Shown: positions 25,601 to 33,352 of the stretch, one piece after another
How the letters are laid out: each line of letters opens with the position of its first letter
How positions within the stretch are numbered: position 1 is the stretch's first letter
DNA from: Treponema bryantii NK4A124
GTDB lineage: Bacteria > Spirochaetota > Spirochaetia > Treponematales > Treponemataceae
Length of the DNA: 41,955 nt
Assembly (NCBI RefSeq): GCF_000421345.1
Contig: NZ_ATWV01000018.1
Span: forward strand, 1-41,955
Direction: 5' to 3'
Notes under the pieces: model-generated
Told to the model about the DNA's origin: nothing
Database searches by the model: none
What the model saw: the letters and a program-made list of their open reading frames with translations, nothing else
Position numbers and translations under genes: made by a program

Positions 25601-25636
25601 ATAAATCTCATACTATTTATATAGTATGAGATTTAT
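25601..25636 (+). promoter_or_regulatory. Perfect 16-bp inverted repeat covering the start codon of the next gene
   Basis: ATAAATCTCATACTAT, a TTAT loop, then its exact complement ATAGTATGAGATTTAT. The ATG at 25626 is inside the right arm. There is no T-run after it and no Shine-Dalgarno before the ATG. It could be an RNA hairpin hiding the start codon, an operator, or a terminator-like end of the rnhA transcript. Confidence 0.6.
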
Positions 25637-26477
25637 TGTTAAATTACTTACCCTATGCTTTTTCGCGCTGCTTCCCCTGCTGACCGCTTGTGCCATGGCA
25701 AACAACAGTCCGGCAGAAGAAAGTATCTGCCTGACTCTGCCCTGCTGGCCGCCGGAAGATTCCTTCTCATCCAGCTACCCCAGGCTTTCCCGCTGGCAAA
25801 TCTGCATCCGCGGTGGGGAAGAAGAGCAATCTTTTTACACCACAAGCCAGACTCTTACCCTCTCCGTAAAAAAGAACCGGCCTTTCTGCCTTTTAGCCCA
25901 GCCAATAACCCTTCTTTCAGATGGAAGTGAATGCGCTTTTTTTAAGCCGGCCGGTTTTCTTTACCCCTTTTCATTCAGCCGCAATCAAACAGAAAATAAA
26001 ATCAGCTGGGAGCAGGGCTTTCTTGCAGATGGCATGAAAACCTTTTTTAATGAAGGGCTTTCCGAATCACTCTCCCCCGCAGATATAGAATACCTCGTAA
26101 GCTGCTTTAACTGGAGAAAAGCCCAGGAATCTATTGATAAAAAAATCTCTGAAAGCGAAAAATATTTTTATAATCCCTGGCTGCTTTCTAAATCAAAAAT
26201 TCTTGAAGGAATTTCTGCCCTTTCTTTTAAGGCGGGAATGCTATCTCTTTCCGGCGCAAATCCAATGGATGCAGCAACTCTGCCTTCTGGACTCTTTTTT
26301 TCCACCTTTATTCCTGAAAATCAATTTTTCGCACAAAAGAATCAGTTTACGGTATTAAAAAATACACCTCTTTTAATTGGAGACGGGAAAAAATACGGCA
26401 TATTCATTACCTGGAAATCTTCAAAAAATATATCACTTGAGTTTATTTTTCTTCCGATATACATTGAAGATATATGA
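25626..26477 (+). CDS. Lipoprotein of unknown function, 283 aa
   Basis: Residues 1-22 are an SpII signal (LLTLCFFALLPLLTAC). I recognise no domain. Residues 35-110 look beta-rich with several Cys (ICLTLPCWPPEDS, WQICIRGGEEE) and could be a fibronectin- or Ig-like strand set. Residues 130-190 are helical. The gene overlaps the next one by 4 bp (ATGA). The start codon lies inside a perfect palindrome and lacks a ribosome site, so the exact start is less sure than for neighbours; the signal peptide supports it. Confidence 0.75.
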   Translation: MRFIVKLLTLCFFALLPLLTACAMANNSPAEESICLTLPCWPPEDSFSSSYPRLSRWQICIRGGEEEQSFYTTSQTLTLSVKKNRPFCLLAQPITLLSDGSECAFFKPAGFLYPFSFSRNQTENKISWEQGFLADGMKTFFNEGLSESLSPADIEYLVSCFNWRKAQESIDKKISESEKYFYNPWLLSKSKILEGISALSFKAGMLSLSGANPMDAATLPSGLFFSTFIPENQFFAQKNQFTVLKNTPLLIGDGKKYGIFITWKSSKNISLEFIFLPIYIEDI

Positions 26478-27661
26478 AAATTTTTAAACAGGCCCTAATA
26501 CTTTTTCTCTCTTTTACTTTAGTCCTATTTTGCAGCTGTAAAAAAAAGCAGGAACAGATACCTGTTCAAAATGCCATTGCCGTTGAAATTACAAAAGCAA
26601 ATCATGCCTGGTATTATTTTTCAAATACTAATTATCATCTTGTTGACCGTCCACAGAACACTCCTGTTCAGGCTGAAAAACCTTGGACAGAAAGCATTCG
26701 TATTTCATCTGCAAATAATGAGGCCTGTACTCAAAATTCAGACTCAAAGGCCTTTGCTGTTGTAAACCGGCTGGGCATTCTTTCTTTTAATGATGATGTA
26801 ATTTCTCTTTCACCTGACACCAGCCTTTTTACAGACAGAACTGCCGGAAACCTTGTATTTCTTAATAATGTTCCGGTTTTCTCTGTTTATAAGAGTGCCT
26901 TTTTTAATGATACAATTCTGGCTCCAGATTATAAGGCCGACAAATCTGCTCATCTTTTTCTTCTTCAATTTGATTCAACTGCAAAAATCTCTTACCCTGT
27001 AATTAACTGCAATAATATTACAGACAAAAGTAATTCAGAAATAACTGATTTTTACTGGAACGGCCTTGAATGGTGCTGCAGCATCAAGACAATTTCTGAT
27101 ACCAGAAACGAATTCTCCTATGTCCGCTTTAAGCCTCTTAATCCTCTTCTTTCGCTTTCACCTTCTACTGCAGACAATAAACTTGAAATTACAGAATGCG
27201 ATGCAGATTTTTTCAGAAACTGCCGCGTTCACTATAACTATTCCGACTCGCCTGACAGAATTAAAAAGCTTCTTGCAGGTTTTGATACAAAGCTTCCTTT
27301 TATTATCGAAGTAAAAAATGCAGGCGGTTCTTCTCCCCGTATTTTTGAAAACAACATTTCCGGCAGCACAGAAAAAGAATTAAACGCAAAGGCCATTCTT
27401 TCTGCAAGCTGGTCTGCAGCTCTTTTTGAAGACGGAACCCTCTTCCTTGAAGGAGCTCTTCCGGGTAAACATATTTTACGAAGCGGTAAGCCTGTTGCTA
27501 TAAGGCTGCCAAAGCTGCCTGTAGGTTTTGTATATTCTGATTTTGTAATTTCCGGCACAACTCTTTATGCCGCCTGGGAAGAATCTTCATTCTATAAAAC
27601 TGGTCGTGCAGGATTTCTTCAGGTTAATCTTGAACGTACTCTTTACAGCAGAATGATATAG
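26474..27661 (+). CDS. Lipoprotein of unknown function, 395 aa
   Basis: Residues 1-22 are an SpII signal with lipobox LFCSC, followed by a run of lysines. No family is recognised. The rest alternates short beta strands and turns (AFAVVNRLGILSFNDDVISLSPD, FLNNVPVFSVYKSAFF, SWSAALFEDGTLFLEGALPG), a spacing that suggests a beta-propeller or sandwich. This is inference only. It overlaps the upstream lipoprotein gene by 4 bp and lies 9 nt before the membrane-protein gene, so the three form one operon. Confidence 0.75.
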   Translation: MKIFKQALILFLSFTLVLFCSCKKKQEQIPVQNAIAVEITKANHAWYYFSNTNYHLVDRPQNTPVQAEKPWTESIRISSANNEACTQNSDSKAFAVVNRLGILSFNDDVISLSPDTSLFTDRTAGNLVFLNNVPVFSVYKSAFFNDTILAPDYKADKSAHLFLLQFDSTAKISYPVINCNNITDKSNSEITDFYWNGLEWCCSIKTISDTRNEFSYVRFKPLNPLLSLSPSTADNKLEITECDADFFRNCRVHYNYSDSPDRIKKLLAGFDTKLPFIIEVKNAGGSSPRIFENNISGSTEKELNAKAILSASWSAALFEDGTLFLEGALPGKHILRSGKPVAIRLPKLPVGFVYSDFVISGTTLYAAWEESSFYKTGRAGFLQVNLERTLYSRMI

Positions 27662-27670
27662 GGGCTGCCG

Positions 27671-28390
27671 GTGAAAAAACTATTTCTGATTTTTGCAACA
27701 TTTTTTTTCCTCATGCCGCTTTTTTGTCAGGGAGAAGATATTGAAGCTGCTGAATCTGAAGAGTTCCTTACTGAAAGTTCTGATGAAGAAACATCAAAGG
27801 CTCATTACACTGCAGACTTTATCCTGCAGTTTGAACCTGGAGTTTACATTAATACTGAAAGCGTTCTTGTAAGCGCTCCTTCACCAATTGTTTATCCTAT
27901 TTCTGTCGGATTTATCTGGCCGAATTCTACAGTTCTTTCGGTTCAACCGACCATCAGTTTCTTTATGATGCAGCACCTCTATTACGAAGACAGAGCTCTG
28001 CCTGCAGAAATTGAAAACCGTACAAGCACTACACTTTCATTTCTTCTTAATATTCCTGCTGTTTATTCTATATTTCTGGAAAAAAGCCGTTTTCAGATTA
28101 CTGCAGGTCTGGGAATTTTCATGCGCTTTGGAATCCGCGCCCATGGAGTAAAAGATTCTGATTCGGGCTGGTCTGGCTCTGCCGGAGAAGATGTAAGTTT
28201 GATTAATGATTATTTCTGGAAACAACCACGCTGGTTTTATTTAACTGCCGGTGGAAGCTGGTTATATGATTTGACCCCGCAGCTGCGTGCAGGGCCTGTA
28301 ATAAACATCAGCATACCTGTAGGCGGCCTTATTGTTGACCACGATGTACAAGGTATGCTGATATCTTTAGGTATTAAGATTTGCCGTTAA
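27671..28390 (+). CDS. Probable outer-membrane beta-barrel protein, 239 aa
   Basis: Residues 1-21 are a cleavable signal peptide ([11 protein letters not shown]). An acidic stretch ([16 protein letters not shown]) follows. The remainder alternates amphipathic strands ending in aromatic residues ([82 protein letters not shown]). That pattern is typical of small outer-membrane barrels. The start is GTG. It is the third gene of the lipoprotein operon. Its stop shares TTAA with the convergent groEL stop. Confidence 0.7.
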   Translation: MKKLFLIFATFFFLMPLFCQGEDIEAAESEEFLTESSDEETSKAHYTADFILQFEPGVYINTESVLVSAPSPIVYPISVGFIWPNSTVLSVQPTISFFMMQHLYYEDRALPAEIENRTSTTLSFLLNIPAVYSIFLEKSRFQITAGLGIFMRFGIRAHGVKDSDSGWSGSAGEDVSLINDYFWKQPRWFYLTAGGSWLYDLTPQLRAGPVINISIPVGGLIVDHDVQGMLISLGIKICR

Positions 28391-30012
28391 TACATCATTG
28401 ATGGATCAGCTGCAGGTGCAGCTGGTGCCTTTGGTTCTGGGATGTCTGTAATTGCACATTCTGTTGTGAGGAGAGTTCCTGCAACAGATGCAGCGTTCTT
28501 CAAAGCAGAACATGTTACCTTAGCTGGGTCGATAATTCCGGCCTCAAGCATATTTACCCATTCACCAGTGCGGGCATTGTAACCAATTCCCTTCTTTTCT
28601 GATTTAGCGCGTTCAGCAATTACGCTTCCGTCAAGACCTGCATTTTCTGCAATCTGGCGCATTGGCTCTTCGAGAGCGCGGCGTACAATCTTAAATCCAA
28701 CCTTTTCATCTTCTGTAAGGTCAGCAGGGATTTCGTTCAAAGCCTTTGAAGCTTCGATGAGGGCAAGTCCACCACCAGAAACGATACCTTCTTCAAGAGC
28801 GGCACGTGTAGCAGCAATTGTATCTTCTACGCGGAACTTCATTTCCTTCATTTCTGTTTCTGTGTTAGCACCAACGTTGATTACAGCAACACCACCAGCG
28901 AGCTTAGCAAGTCTCTTCTGCAGCTGTTCCTTGTCGTAGCTTGATGTAGACTTTTCAATAGCATTCTTGATTTCTGCAACACGGTCTTTGATAGCCTTAG
29001 AAGCTCCGGCACCACCAACGATTGTTGTGTTGTCCTTGTCAATCTTAATAGACTTAGCCTTACCAAGAACTTCTGTTCCGCAAGTTTCAAGTTTAAGTCC
29101 AACTTCTTCAGAAACTACAGTAGCTCCAGTCAAAATAGCGATATCCTGGAGCATATCCTTACGTCTGTCACCAAAGCCTGGAGCCTTAACAGCACAAACC
29201 TTGATTGTTCCACGGATTGTATTCAAAACGAGAGTTGTAAGAGCTTCACCTTCAACATCTTCACAGATGATTACCAGAGCCTTACCAGCGTTTGCTACCT
29301 TCTCAAGAATTGGGAGAAGATCCTTCATTGCAGAAATCTTCTTGTCATAAATCAAAACGTAAGCGTCATCAAAATCAGCTTCCATGCGCTCGCGGTCTGT
29401 TACAAAGTAAGAAGAAATATAGCCGCGGTCAAACTGCATACCTTCAACTGTATCAACAGTCATTTCCATGTTCTTTGATTCTTCTACAGTGATAACACCG
29501 TCTTTTCCTACCTTTTCGATAGCATCAGCAAGCATCTTACCAATTTCTGGGTCGTTGTTTGCAGAAATTGTAGCGATGTTTGTAATATCATCAGCGCCCT
29601 TTACAGGCTTTGCATTCTTTTTGATTTCTTCAACGGCAAGCTTAACAGCCTTATCCATACCGCGTTTAATTTCGATTGGTCTCATACCAGCGGCTACAGA
29701 TTTAATTCCTTCGCGAACAAGTGCGTAAGAAAGTACAGTTGCAGTAGTTGTACCATCACCGGCATCATCGTTAGTTTTGCTTGCTACTTCGCGTACAAAC
29801 TGAGCTCCCATGTTCTCATAAGGATCCTGGAGTTCAATTTCCTTAGCAACAGAAACACCGTCCTTTGTAATTACTGGTGAACCGTATTTCTTATCCATCA
29901 TAACCATACGTCCACAAGGACCAAGTGTTGTTTTTACAGCCTTTGAAATCTGCTCAACGCCGCTCAAAAGCTTTTTTCTAGCATCTTCACTAAACAATAA
30001 CTGTTTTGCCAT
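28387..30012 (-). CDS. groEL: 60-kDa chaperonin, 541 aa
   Basis: GroEL folds cytoplasmic proteins in an ATP-driven double ring. The N-terminus [18 protein letters not shown], the ATP site GDGTTTA (85-91), and [16 protein letters not shown] are as in the family. The usual flexible Gly-Gly-Met tail is missing; the protein ends [12 protein letters not shown] instead. No groES lies beside it. No CIRCE element (TTAGCACTC-N9-GAGTGCTAA) is visible upstream, so HrcA control is not evident. GAGG precedes the ATG, and a family B repeat lies in the leader. Confidence 0.97.
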   Translation of the reverse strand: MAKQLLFSEDARKKLLSGVEQISKAVKTTLGPCGRMVMMDKKYGSPVITKDGVSVAKEIELQDPYENMGAQFVREVASKTNDDAGDGTTTATVLSYALVREGIKSVAAGMRPIEIKRGMDKAVKLAVEEIKKNAKPVKGADDITNIATISANNDPEIGKMLADAIEKVGKDGVITVEESKNMEMTVDTVEGMQFDRGYISSYFVTDRERMEADFDDAYVLIYDKKISAMKDLLPILEKVANAGKALVIICEDVEGEALTTLVLNTIRGTIKVCAVKAPGFGDRRKDMLQDIAILTGATVVSEEVGLKLETCGTEVLGKAKSIKIDKDNTTIVGGAGASKAIKDRVAEIKNAIEKSTSSYDKEQLQKRLAKLAGGVAVINVGANTETEMKEMKFRVEDTIAATRAALEEGIVSGGGLALIEASKALNEIPADLTEDEKVGFKIVRRALEEPMRQIAENAGLDGSVIAERAKSEKKGIGYNARTGEWVNMLEAGIIDPAKVTCSALKNAASVAGTLLTTECAITDIPEPKAPAAPAADPSMMY

Positions 30013-30054
30013 TTTTTATACCTCGAAAAAATAAATTACAATGTCATCCCTCAA

Positions 30055-30085
30055 TGTCATCCTGAACTTGTTTCAGGATCCATCT
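30055..30085. repeat. Family B palindromic repeat, copy 7, in the groEL leader
   Basis: TGTCATCCTGAAC, TTG, TTTCAGGATCCATCT. The arms ATCCTGAA and TTCAGGAT are complementary. A partial extra TGTCATCCC lies just beside it at 30042-30050. It lies 43 nt upstream of groEL on the minus strand. Confidence 0.75.
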
Positions 30086-30141
30086 CAGAATCTTATTTAA
30101 AAGATATAAAAAAATCAGCCAATCGGCAAGAAAAATCGTTC

Positions 30142-30170
30142 TTTTCTATTACACAAAACTATGTTATTAT
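30142..30170 (+). promoter_or_regulatory. Possible leaderless promoter of the double-receiver gene
   Basis: TTTTCT (30142-30147), 17 nt, TATTAT (30165-30170), then 6 nt to the ATG at 30177. The spacing is identical to the GH16 case. AGGA occurs only 1 nt before the ATG, too close to act as a ribosome site. Confidence 0.4.
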
Positions 30171-30176
30171 ATAGGA

Positions 30177-31427
30177 ATGAAAAAGGTATTGATTGCAGAT
30201 AGTCATCCGCTATTTCGAGACTTTCTTAAGCAGAAATTGTCTGAAGATCAGATTGAGGTCATTACAACTCAGGAAAACCGTGATATTTACACCAAGGTTA
30301 TCACATCTCTTCCAAATCTTATCATTCTTGATATGGAAGAAGATAATACAATGGAAATGGAATTCCTGGAAAAAAAGCGCACTGATACTAACTGTGCTGA
30401 TATACCTGTAATCATTACCGGACCAAAGCAGGACCGTTCCAATATTGCAGCCTATGCAAAATACGGCGTAATCAAATACTTTGAAAAGCCTATTCAGTTC
30501 GATATGTTCTTTAAATCTATCGGACTCGTTGTTCGTGTGCCTCTTTCAATGGATACAACTCCCTGCATCCTCGACCTTCACCGCAACAACAATATCATCT
30601 TTATTGAGCTTGCTCTTGGTCTAAACCGTGAAAAAATTGCCCTGCTTCAGTTTAAGCTTTCAGAAATGATTGAGCGTGAAAAACTCGACAACCCTAAGGT
30701 TGTAATCATGCTCACAAACCTGGAACTTACCTTTGTAGACGGCTACAACCTGGAATTCCTTATAGACAATGTTCTTGCCTGTCCTAAAATTCACGCTAAA
30801 AACGTTAAAATTCTTTCATTGAGTAATTTTGTACGTGAAATGATTAACGGTCATTCAAACTACTCGGGAATTGAAATGTCTTCAAATCTATCCCGGGTTC
30901 TCAACGACCTTGTAGACACATCAGTTACTTCCGACATCTCAGACCTTATTACAAACCGCTTCCTTACACCATCCTATGAGGCAGAAGATACAGCTTCGAT
31001 TGCAACCCGCTTTTCTTCTGATGGTCTTGAAGATTCTGAAGTTCCAAAGAAAACAGGAACCGTACTTACAATTGCCATTATTGACAGCGATGAACAGAGT
31101 ATGGAGCTCACAAAGAATTATTTTGAACAGGCCGGTGCAACCTGTCACACATTTACAAAGGGACAGGAATTCCTTAATGCCTATGAAGACGGTAAATTCG
31201 ACCTTATAATTCTAGACGTTCTTCTCAGTGATCAGACAGGTCTTTCACTGCTTCAGAGAATGCACAGCATGCCTCATACTCCACCTGTTGTGGTTTACAC
31301 CCAGAGTCTGCAAAAAGATGTTATCGTAAAGGTTTTAAGTGCCGGTGCCGCAAGTTTCCTTGTAAAACCGCAGAAACCAAATGTTCTCATTCAGAAATGT
31401 CTTTCCATTCTTAAGGTTAAGGAATAA
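30177..31427 (+). CDS. Response regulator with two receiver domains flanking a STAS-like domain, 416 aa
   Basis: Residues 1-120 are a receiver domain with acidic D8, phospho-acceptor D52 (LIILDMEED) and K104 (FEKPI). Residues about 127-250 resemble a STAS or anti-anti-sigma fold (NNNIIFIELALGLNREKIALL, VVIMLTNLELTFVDGYNLEFLIDNVL, KILSLSNFVREMI), though similarity is only by pattern. Residues about 293-416 form a second receiver domain with the IIDSDE acid pair, LIILDVLL phospho-acceptor and FLVKPQ lysine. There is no DNA-binding or enzymatic output domain, so it probably works by protein contacts. The histidinol phosphatase gene starts 3 nt after its stop. Confidence 0.85.
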   Translation: MKKVLIADSHPLFRDFLKQKLSEDQIEVITTQENRDIYTKVITSLPNLIILDMEEDNTMEMEFLEKKRTDTNCADIPVIITGPKQDRSNIAAYAKYGVIKYFEKPIQFDMFFKSIGLVVRVPLSMDTTPCILDLHRNNNIIFIELALGLNREKIALLQFKLSEMIEREKLDNPKVVIMLTNLELTFVDGYNLEFLIDNVLACPKIHAKNVKILSLSNFVREMINGHSNYSGIEMSSNLSRVLNDLVDTSVTSDISDLITNRFLTPSYEAEDTASIATRFSSDGLEDSEVPKKTGTVLTIAIIDSDEQSMELTKNYFEQAGATCHTFTKGQEFLNAYEDGKFDLIILDVLLSDQTGLSLLQRMHSMPHTPPVVVYTQSLQKDVIVKVLSAGAASFLVKPQKPNVLIQKCLSILKVKE

Positions 31428-31429
31428 AA

Positions 31430-32314
31430 ATGTCTGCCAGAAAATGTAATTTTCATACTCATAGTCAATTCTGCGATGGTAAAAACACTGCAGAAGAAAT
31501 GGTTTTATCTGCCATCGAAAAAGGCTTCGATGTTTTGGGCTTCTCAAGCCACTGCCTGCATCCTCTGAATCCGGAATTCTACAAGCCTTTTGACCATCTC
31601 TGGCATATTGCTTCTGACAATATAAAGGCCTATGCAGAAGAAATCCATCGTCTTAAGGAAAAATACGCTGATAAAATCAACATTTACCTTGGATTTGAGG
31701 CTGATTATTTTGATTCGGCTGATTACGGCACTGCAATTCCTTCCAAAGAAAATTACGAAGAATTCTCCCCAGACTATCTGATTGGAGCTGTTCATTTTAT
31801 CAACACCGACAAGGGCTTTTACACGGTAGACCATAAACCCGAAATTGTAAAAGAAAATCTTATCCGTCTATATTCAAAAGCAAATGGAGAAATTGACGGA
31901 CGAGCTGCAGTATGTGATTATTTTGCTGCAGAACGTCAAATGCTTAAAAAGGGTAATTTTGATATTATCGCTCACTGTGATTTAATAAAGCTTAGAAACG
32001 GTCCTTTGAACTTTTTTAATCCTGAAGAAAGCTGGTACAAGGATGAAATTAAAGCAACTGCCCTGGAAATTGCAAAGTCTGGTGTAATTGCAGAAATCAA
32101 TACCGGAGCAATTGGCCGTGGTATTATGGATGATACCTATCCTTCTCAGTATTTTCTGGAACTTCTTTATGAGCTTGGTGTTCCTGTCTGCATTAATTCT
32201 GATGCCCACACCACCGCTATGCTCGACGGTGCCTTTGACCGCGCCGCAGCTCAGGCAAAAAAAACAGGATACACCGAACTGGTATATCCTGGAAATATTA
32301 TCGTACAATTGTAA
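31430..32314 (+). CDS. hisJ: PHP-family histidinol-phosphatase, 294 aa
   Basis: The PHP phosphatase removes phosphate from histidinol phosphate, the step HisB fusions perform elsewhere. Metal motifs are NFHTHSQFCDG (H9, H11), GFSSHCLHP, YLGFEADYF, IGAVHFI, IAHCDLIK and INSDAHTT, in the order expected of HisJ/HisK. Length is normal. AAGGAAT within the end of the upstream gene serves as ribosome site, so it is cotranscribed with the double-receiver gene, an odd partner for a biosynthetic enzyme. Confidence 0.9.
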   Translation: MSARKCNFHTHSQFCDGKNTAEEMVLSAIEKGFDVLGFSSHCLHPLNPEFYKPFDHLWHIASDNIKAYAEEIHRLKEKYADKINIYLGFEADYFDSADYGTAIPSKENYEEFSPDYLIGAVHFINTDKGFYTVDHKPEIVKENLIRLYSKANGEIDGRAAVCDYFAAERQMLKKGNFDIIAHCDLIKLRNGPLNFFNPEESWYKDEIKATALEIAKSGVIAEINTGAIGRGIMDDTYPSQYFLELLYELGVPVCINSDAHTTAMLDGAFDRAAAQAKKTGYTELVYPGNIIVQL

Positions 32315-32325
32315 AAACAAAAGTC

Positions 32326-32371
32326 ATGCTGATTCTGAAACAAGTTCAGAATGACATTTCAGCATCTTTTT
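32326..32371 (+). terminator. Terminator of the REC-hisJ operon, built from a family B repeat
   Basis: ATGCTGA (32326-32332) pairs with TCAGCAT (32359-32365), enclosing the TTCTGAA/TTCAGAA arms of family B copy 8. CTTTTT follows. Confidence 0.65.
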
Positions 32372-32404
32372 GATAGACCCTGAAACAAGTTCAGGGTGAC
32401 GACA
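32331..32404. repeat. Family B palindromic repeats, copies 8 and 9, as a direct pair
   Basis: Copy 8 (32331-32356) and copy 9 (32375-32404) both read CTGAAACAAGTTCAG with flanks ATT/AAT and ACC/GGT respectively. The flanking bases differ but remain complementary. They fill the gap between the convergent hisJ and DksA-type genes. Confidence 0.8.
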
Positions 32405-32761
32405 TTAGCGGTTCTTTCTCTCCTGGGCACTTGCACAGGTAATGCACATAAGTGCATAAGGAAGAACCTCAAGTCGTTCCTGAGGAATTTCTTTTCCACA
32501 TTTTACACAGCGGCCATAAGTTCCCTGATTAATTCGGTCCAGTGCGCTGTCTATCTGCTGAAGTCTGTTTGCATCCTGAGTTCCAAGTGCTGTTAAGAGG
32601 GTTCTATCTATTACATCTGCAGCCACATCAGCTTCATCTCCTGATTCAACTGTTTTAATAAGGCCACGCATATCTTCGCTCTGATCTGCCAGAGAGGCTA
32701 AGAGGGTTTTTCTCTGCTCAAGCAGATATTCTTTCATTTTTTTAAGAAATTCTTTATTCAA
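32405..32761 (-). CDS. DksA/TraR-type C4 zinc-finger protein, 118 aa
   Basis: A coiled-coil N-terminal half (FLKKMKEYLLEQRKTLLASLADQSEDM) is followed by a C4 zinc finger with C85, C88, C106 and C109 (GRCVKCGKEIP...MCITCASAQE). Such proteins bind the secondary channel of RNA polymerase and modulate promoters. The loop acids after the coiled coil (ESGDEADVAADVID) resemble the DxxDxA tip of DksA. I chose the TTG at 32761 as start because GGGAGG lies 9 nt upstream. Starts further upstream lack a ribosome site and the internal ATG (MKEYLL) has none. It is divergent from infA with overlapping promoters. Confidence 0.88.
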   Translation of the reverse strand: MNKEFLKKMKEYLLEQRKTLLASLADQSEDMRGLIKTVESGDEADVAADVIDRTLLTALGTQDANRLQQIDSALDRINQGTYGRCVKCGKEIPQERLEVLPYALMCITCASAQERKNR

Positions 32762-32796
32762 TTTTATAATCCTCCCAAAACGATTTTTTACTTGTG

Positions 32797-32825
32797 TTGT
32801 CAAATCGTGGTGTTTTGTATATAAT
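32797..32825 (+). promoter_or_regulatory. Promoter of infA
   Basis: TTGTCA (32797-32802), 17 nt, perfect TATAAT (32820-32825), with a leader of about 80 nt. Confidence 0.65.
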
Positions 32826-32843
32826 AACTAATATAAATGTAAA
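32816..32843 (-). promoter_or_regulatory. Possible promoter of the DksA-type gene, overlapping the infA promoter
   Basis: On the minus strand TTTACA (32843-32838), 16 nt, TATACA (32821-32816). Its -10 shares bases with the infA -10 on the other strand, so polymerase could use only one at a time. Confidence 0.4.
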
Positions 32844-32910
32844 TTAGCAAAAAGACAAATTCTTTTTTGCAATTTTTCGAAAATTTATTTTTTGATTTTT
32901 AAGGATAACT

Positions 32911-33129
32911 ATGGCAAAAGAAGAAGCTATTGAAGTACAGGGTATTGTAAAAGAAGCCCTTCCTAACACAACCTTCCGCGTAGAACTCGAAGGCGGACAC
33001 ATTATTCTCGCTCACCTTTCCGGAAAAATGAGAAAACACTACATCAGAATCGTTCCTGGTGACAGCGTTAAAGTTGAACTTTCACCTTATGATTTGAACA
33101 AGGGACGCATCGTATTCCGCGAGCGCTAA
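32911..33129 (+). CDS. infA: Translation initiation factor IF-1, 72 aa
   Basis: IF-1 is a single OB-fold protein that occupies the ribosomal A site during initiation. The sequence [37 protein letters not shown] and [15 protein letters not shown] matches the family from end to end. AAGGA precedes the ATG. It is not in a ribosomal-protein operon here, and no rpmJ follows. Confidence 0.98.
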   Translation: MAKEEAIEVQGIVKEALPNTTFRVELEGGHIILAHLSGKMRKHYIRIVPGDSVKVELSPYDLNKGRIVFRER

Positions 33130-33148
33130 TTTTTTAGGAAAAAGCATT

Positions 33149-33250
33149 ATGAAACACACAGTCCGTTGGGCACAGAAAATCAATTCCTCTACGTTGGCTT
33201 ACCTTTATTATAGCTTAGATTCTCTCTGTTCTTACGGAAAACGCAAGTAG
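33149..33250 (+). CDS. Possible small protein of 33 aa after infA
   Basis: The frame begins MKHTVRWAQKINSST and ends SYGKRK at a TAG. AGGA lies 11 nt before the ATG, a marginal spacing. It is basic, with an aromatic middle (LAYLYYSL). It ends just before a terminator and is 19 nt from infA, so it would be in the infA transcript. No family is recognised and chance is possible. Confidence 0.3.
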   Translation: MKHTVRWAQKINSSTLAYLYYSLDSLCSYGKRK

Positions 33251-33279
33251 TTTGCGCTGTGTTACTAAATGGTAATTAC

Positions 33280-33309
33280 AAGGCTTTCCGTAACAGGAAA
33301 GCCTTTTTT
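33280..33309 (+). terminator. Terminator of the infA transcript
   Basis: AAGGCTTTCC, loop GTAACA, GGAAAGCCTT with five further T residues. A strong stem with a T-run. Confidence 0.88.
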
Positions 33310-33352
33310 ATTGCAGGTTGAAAATATAAAATTGATATAGGAGAAAAACAAC

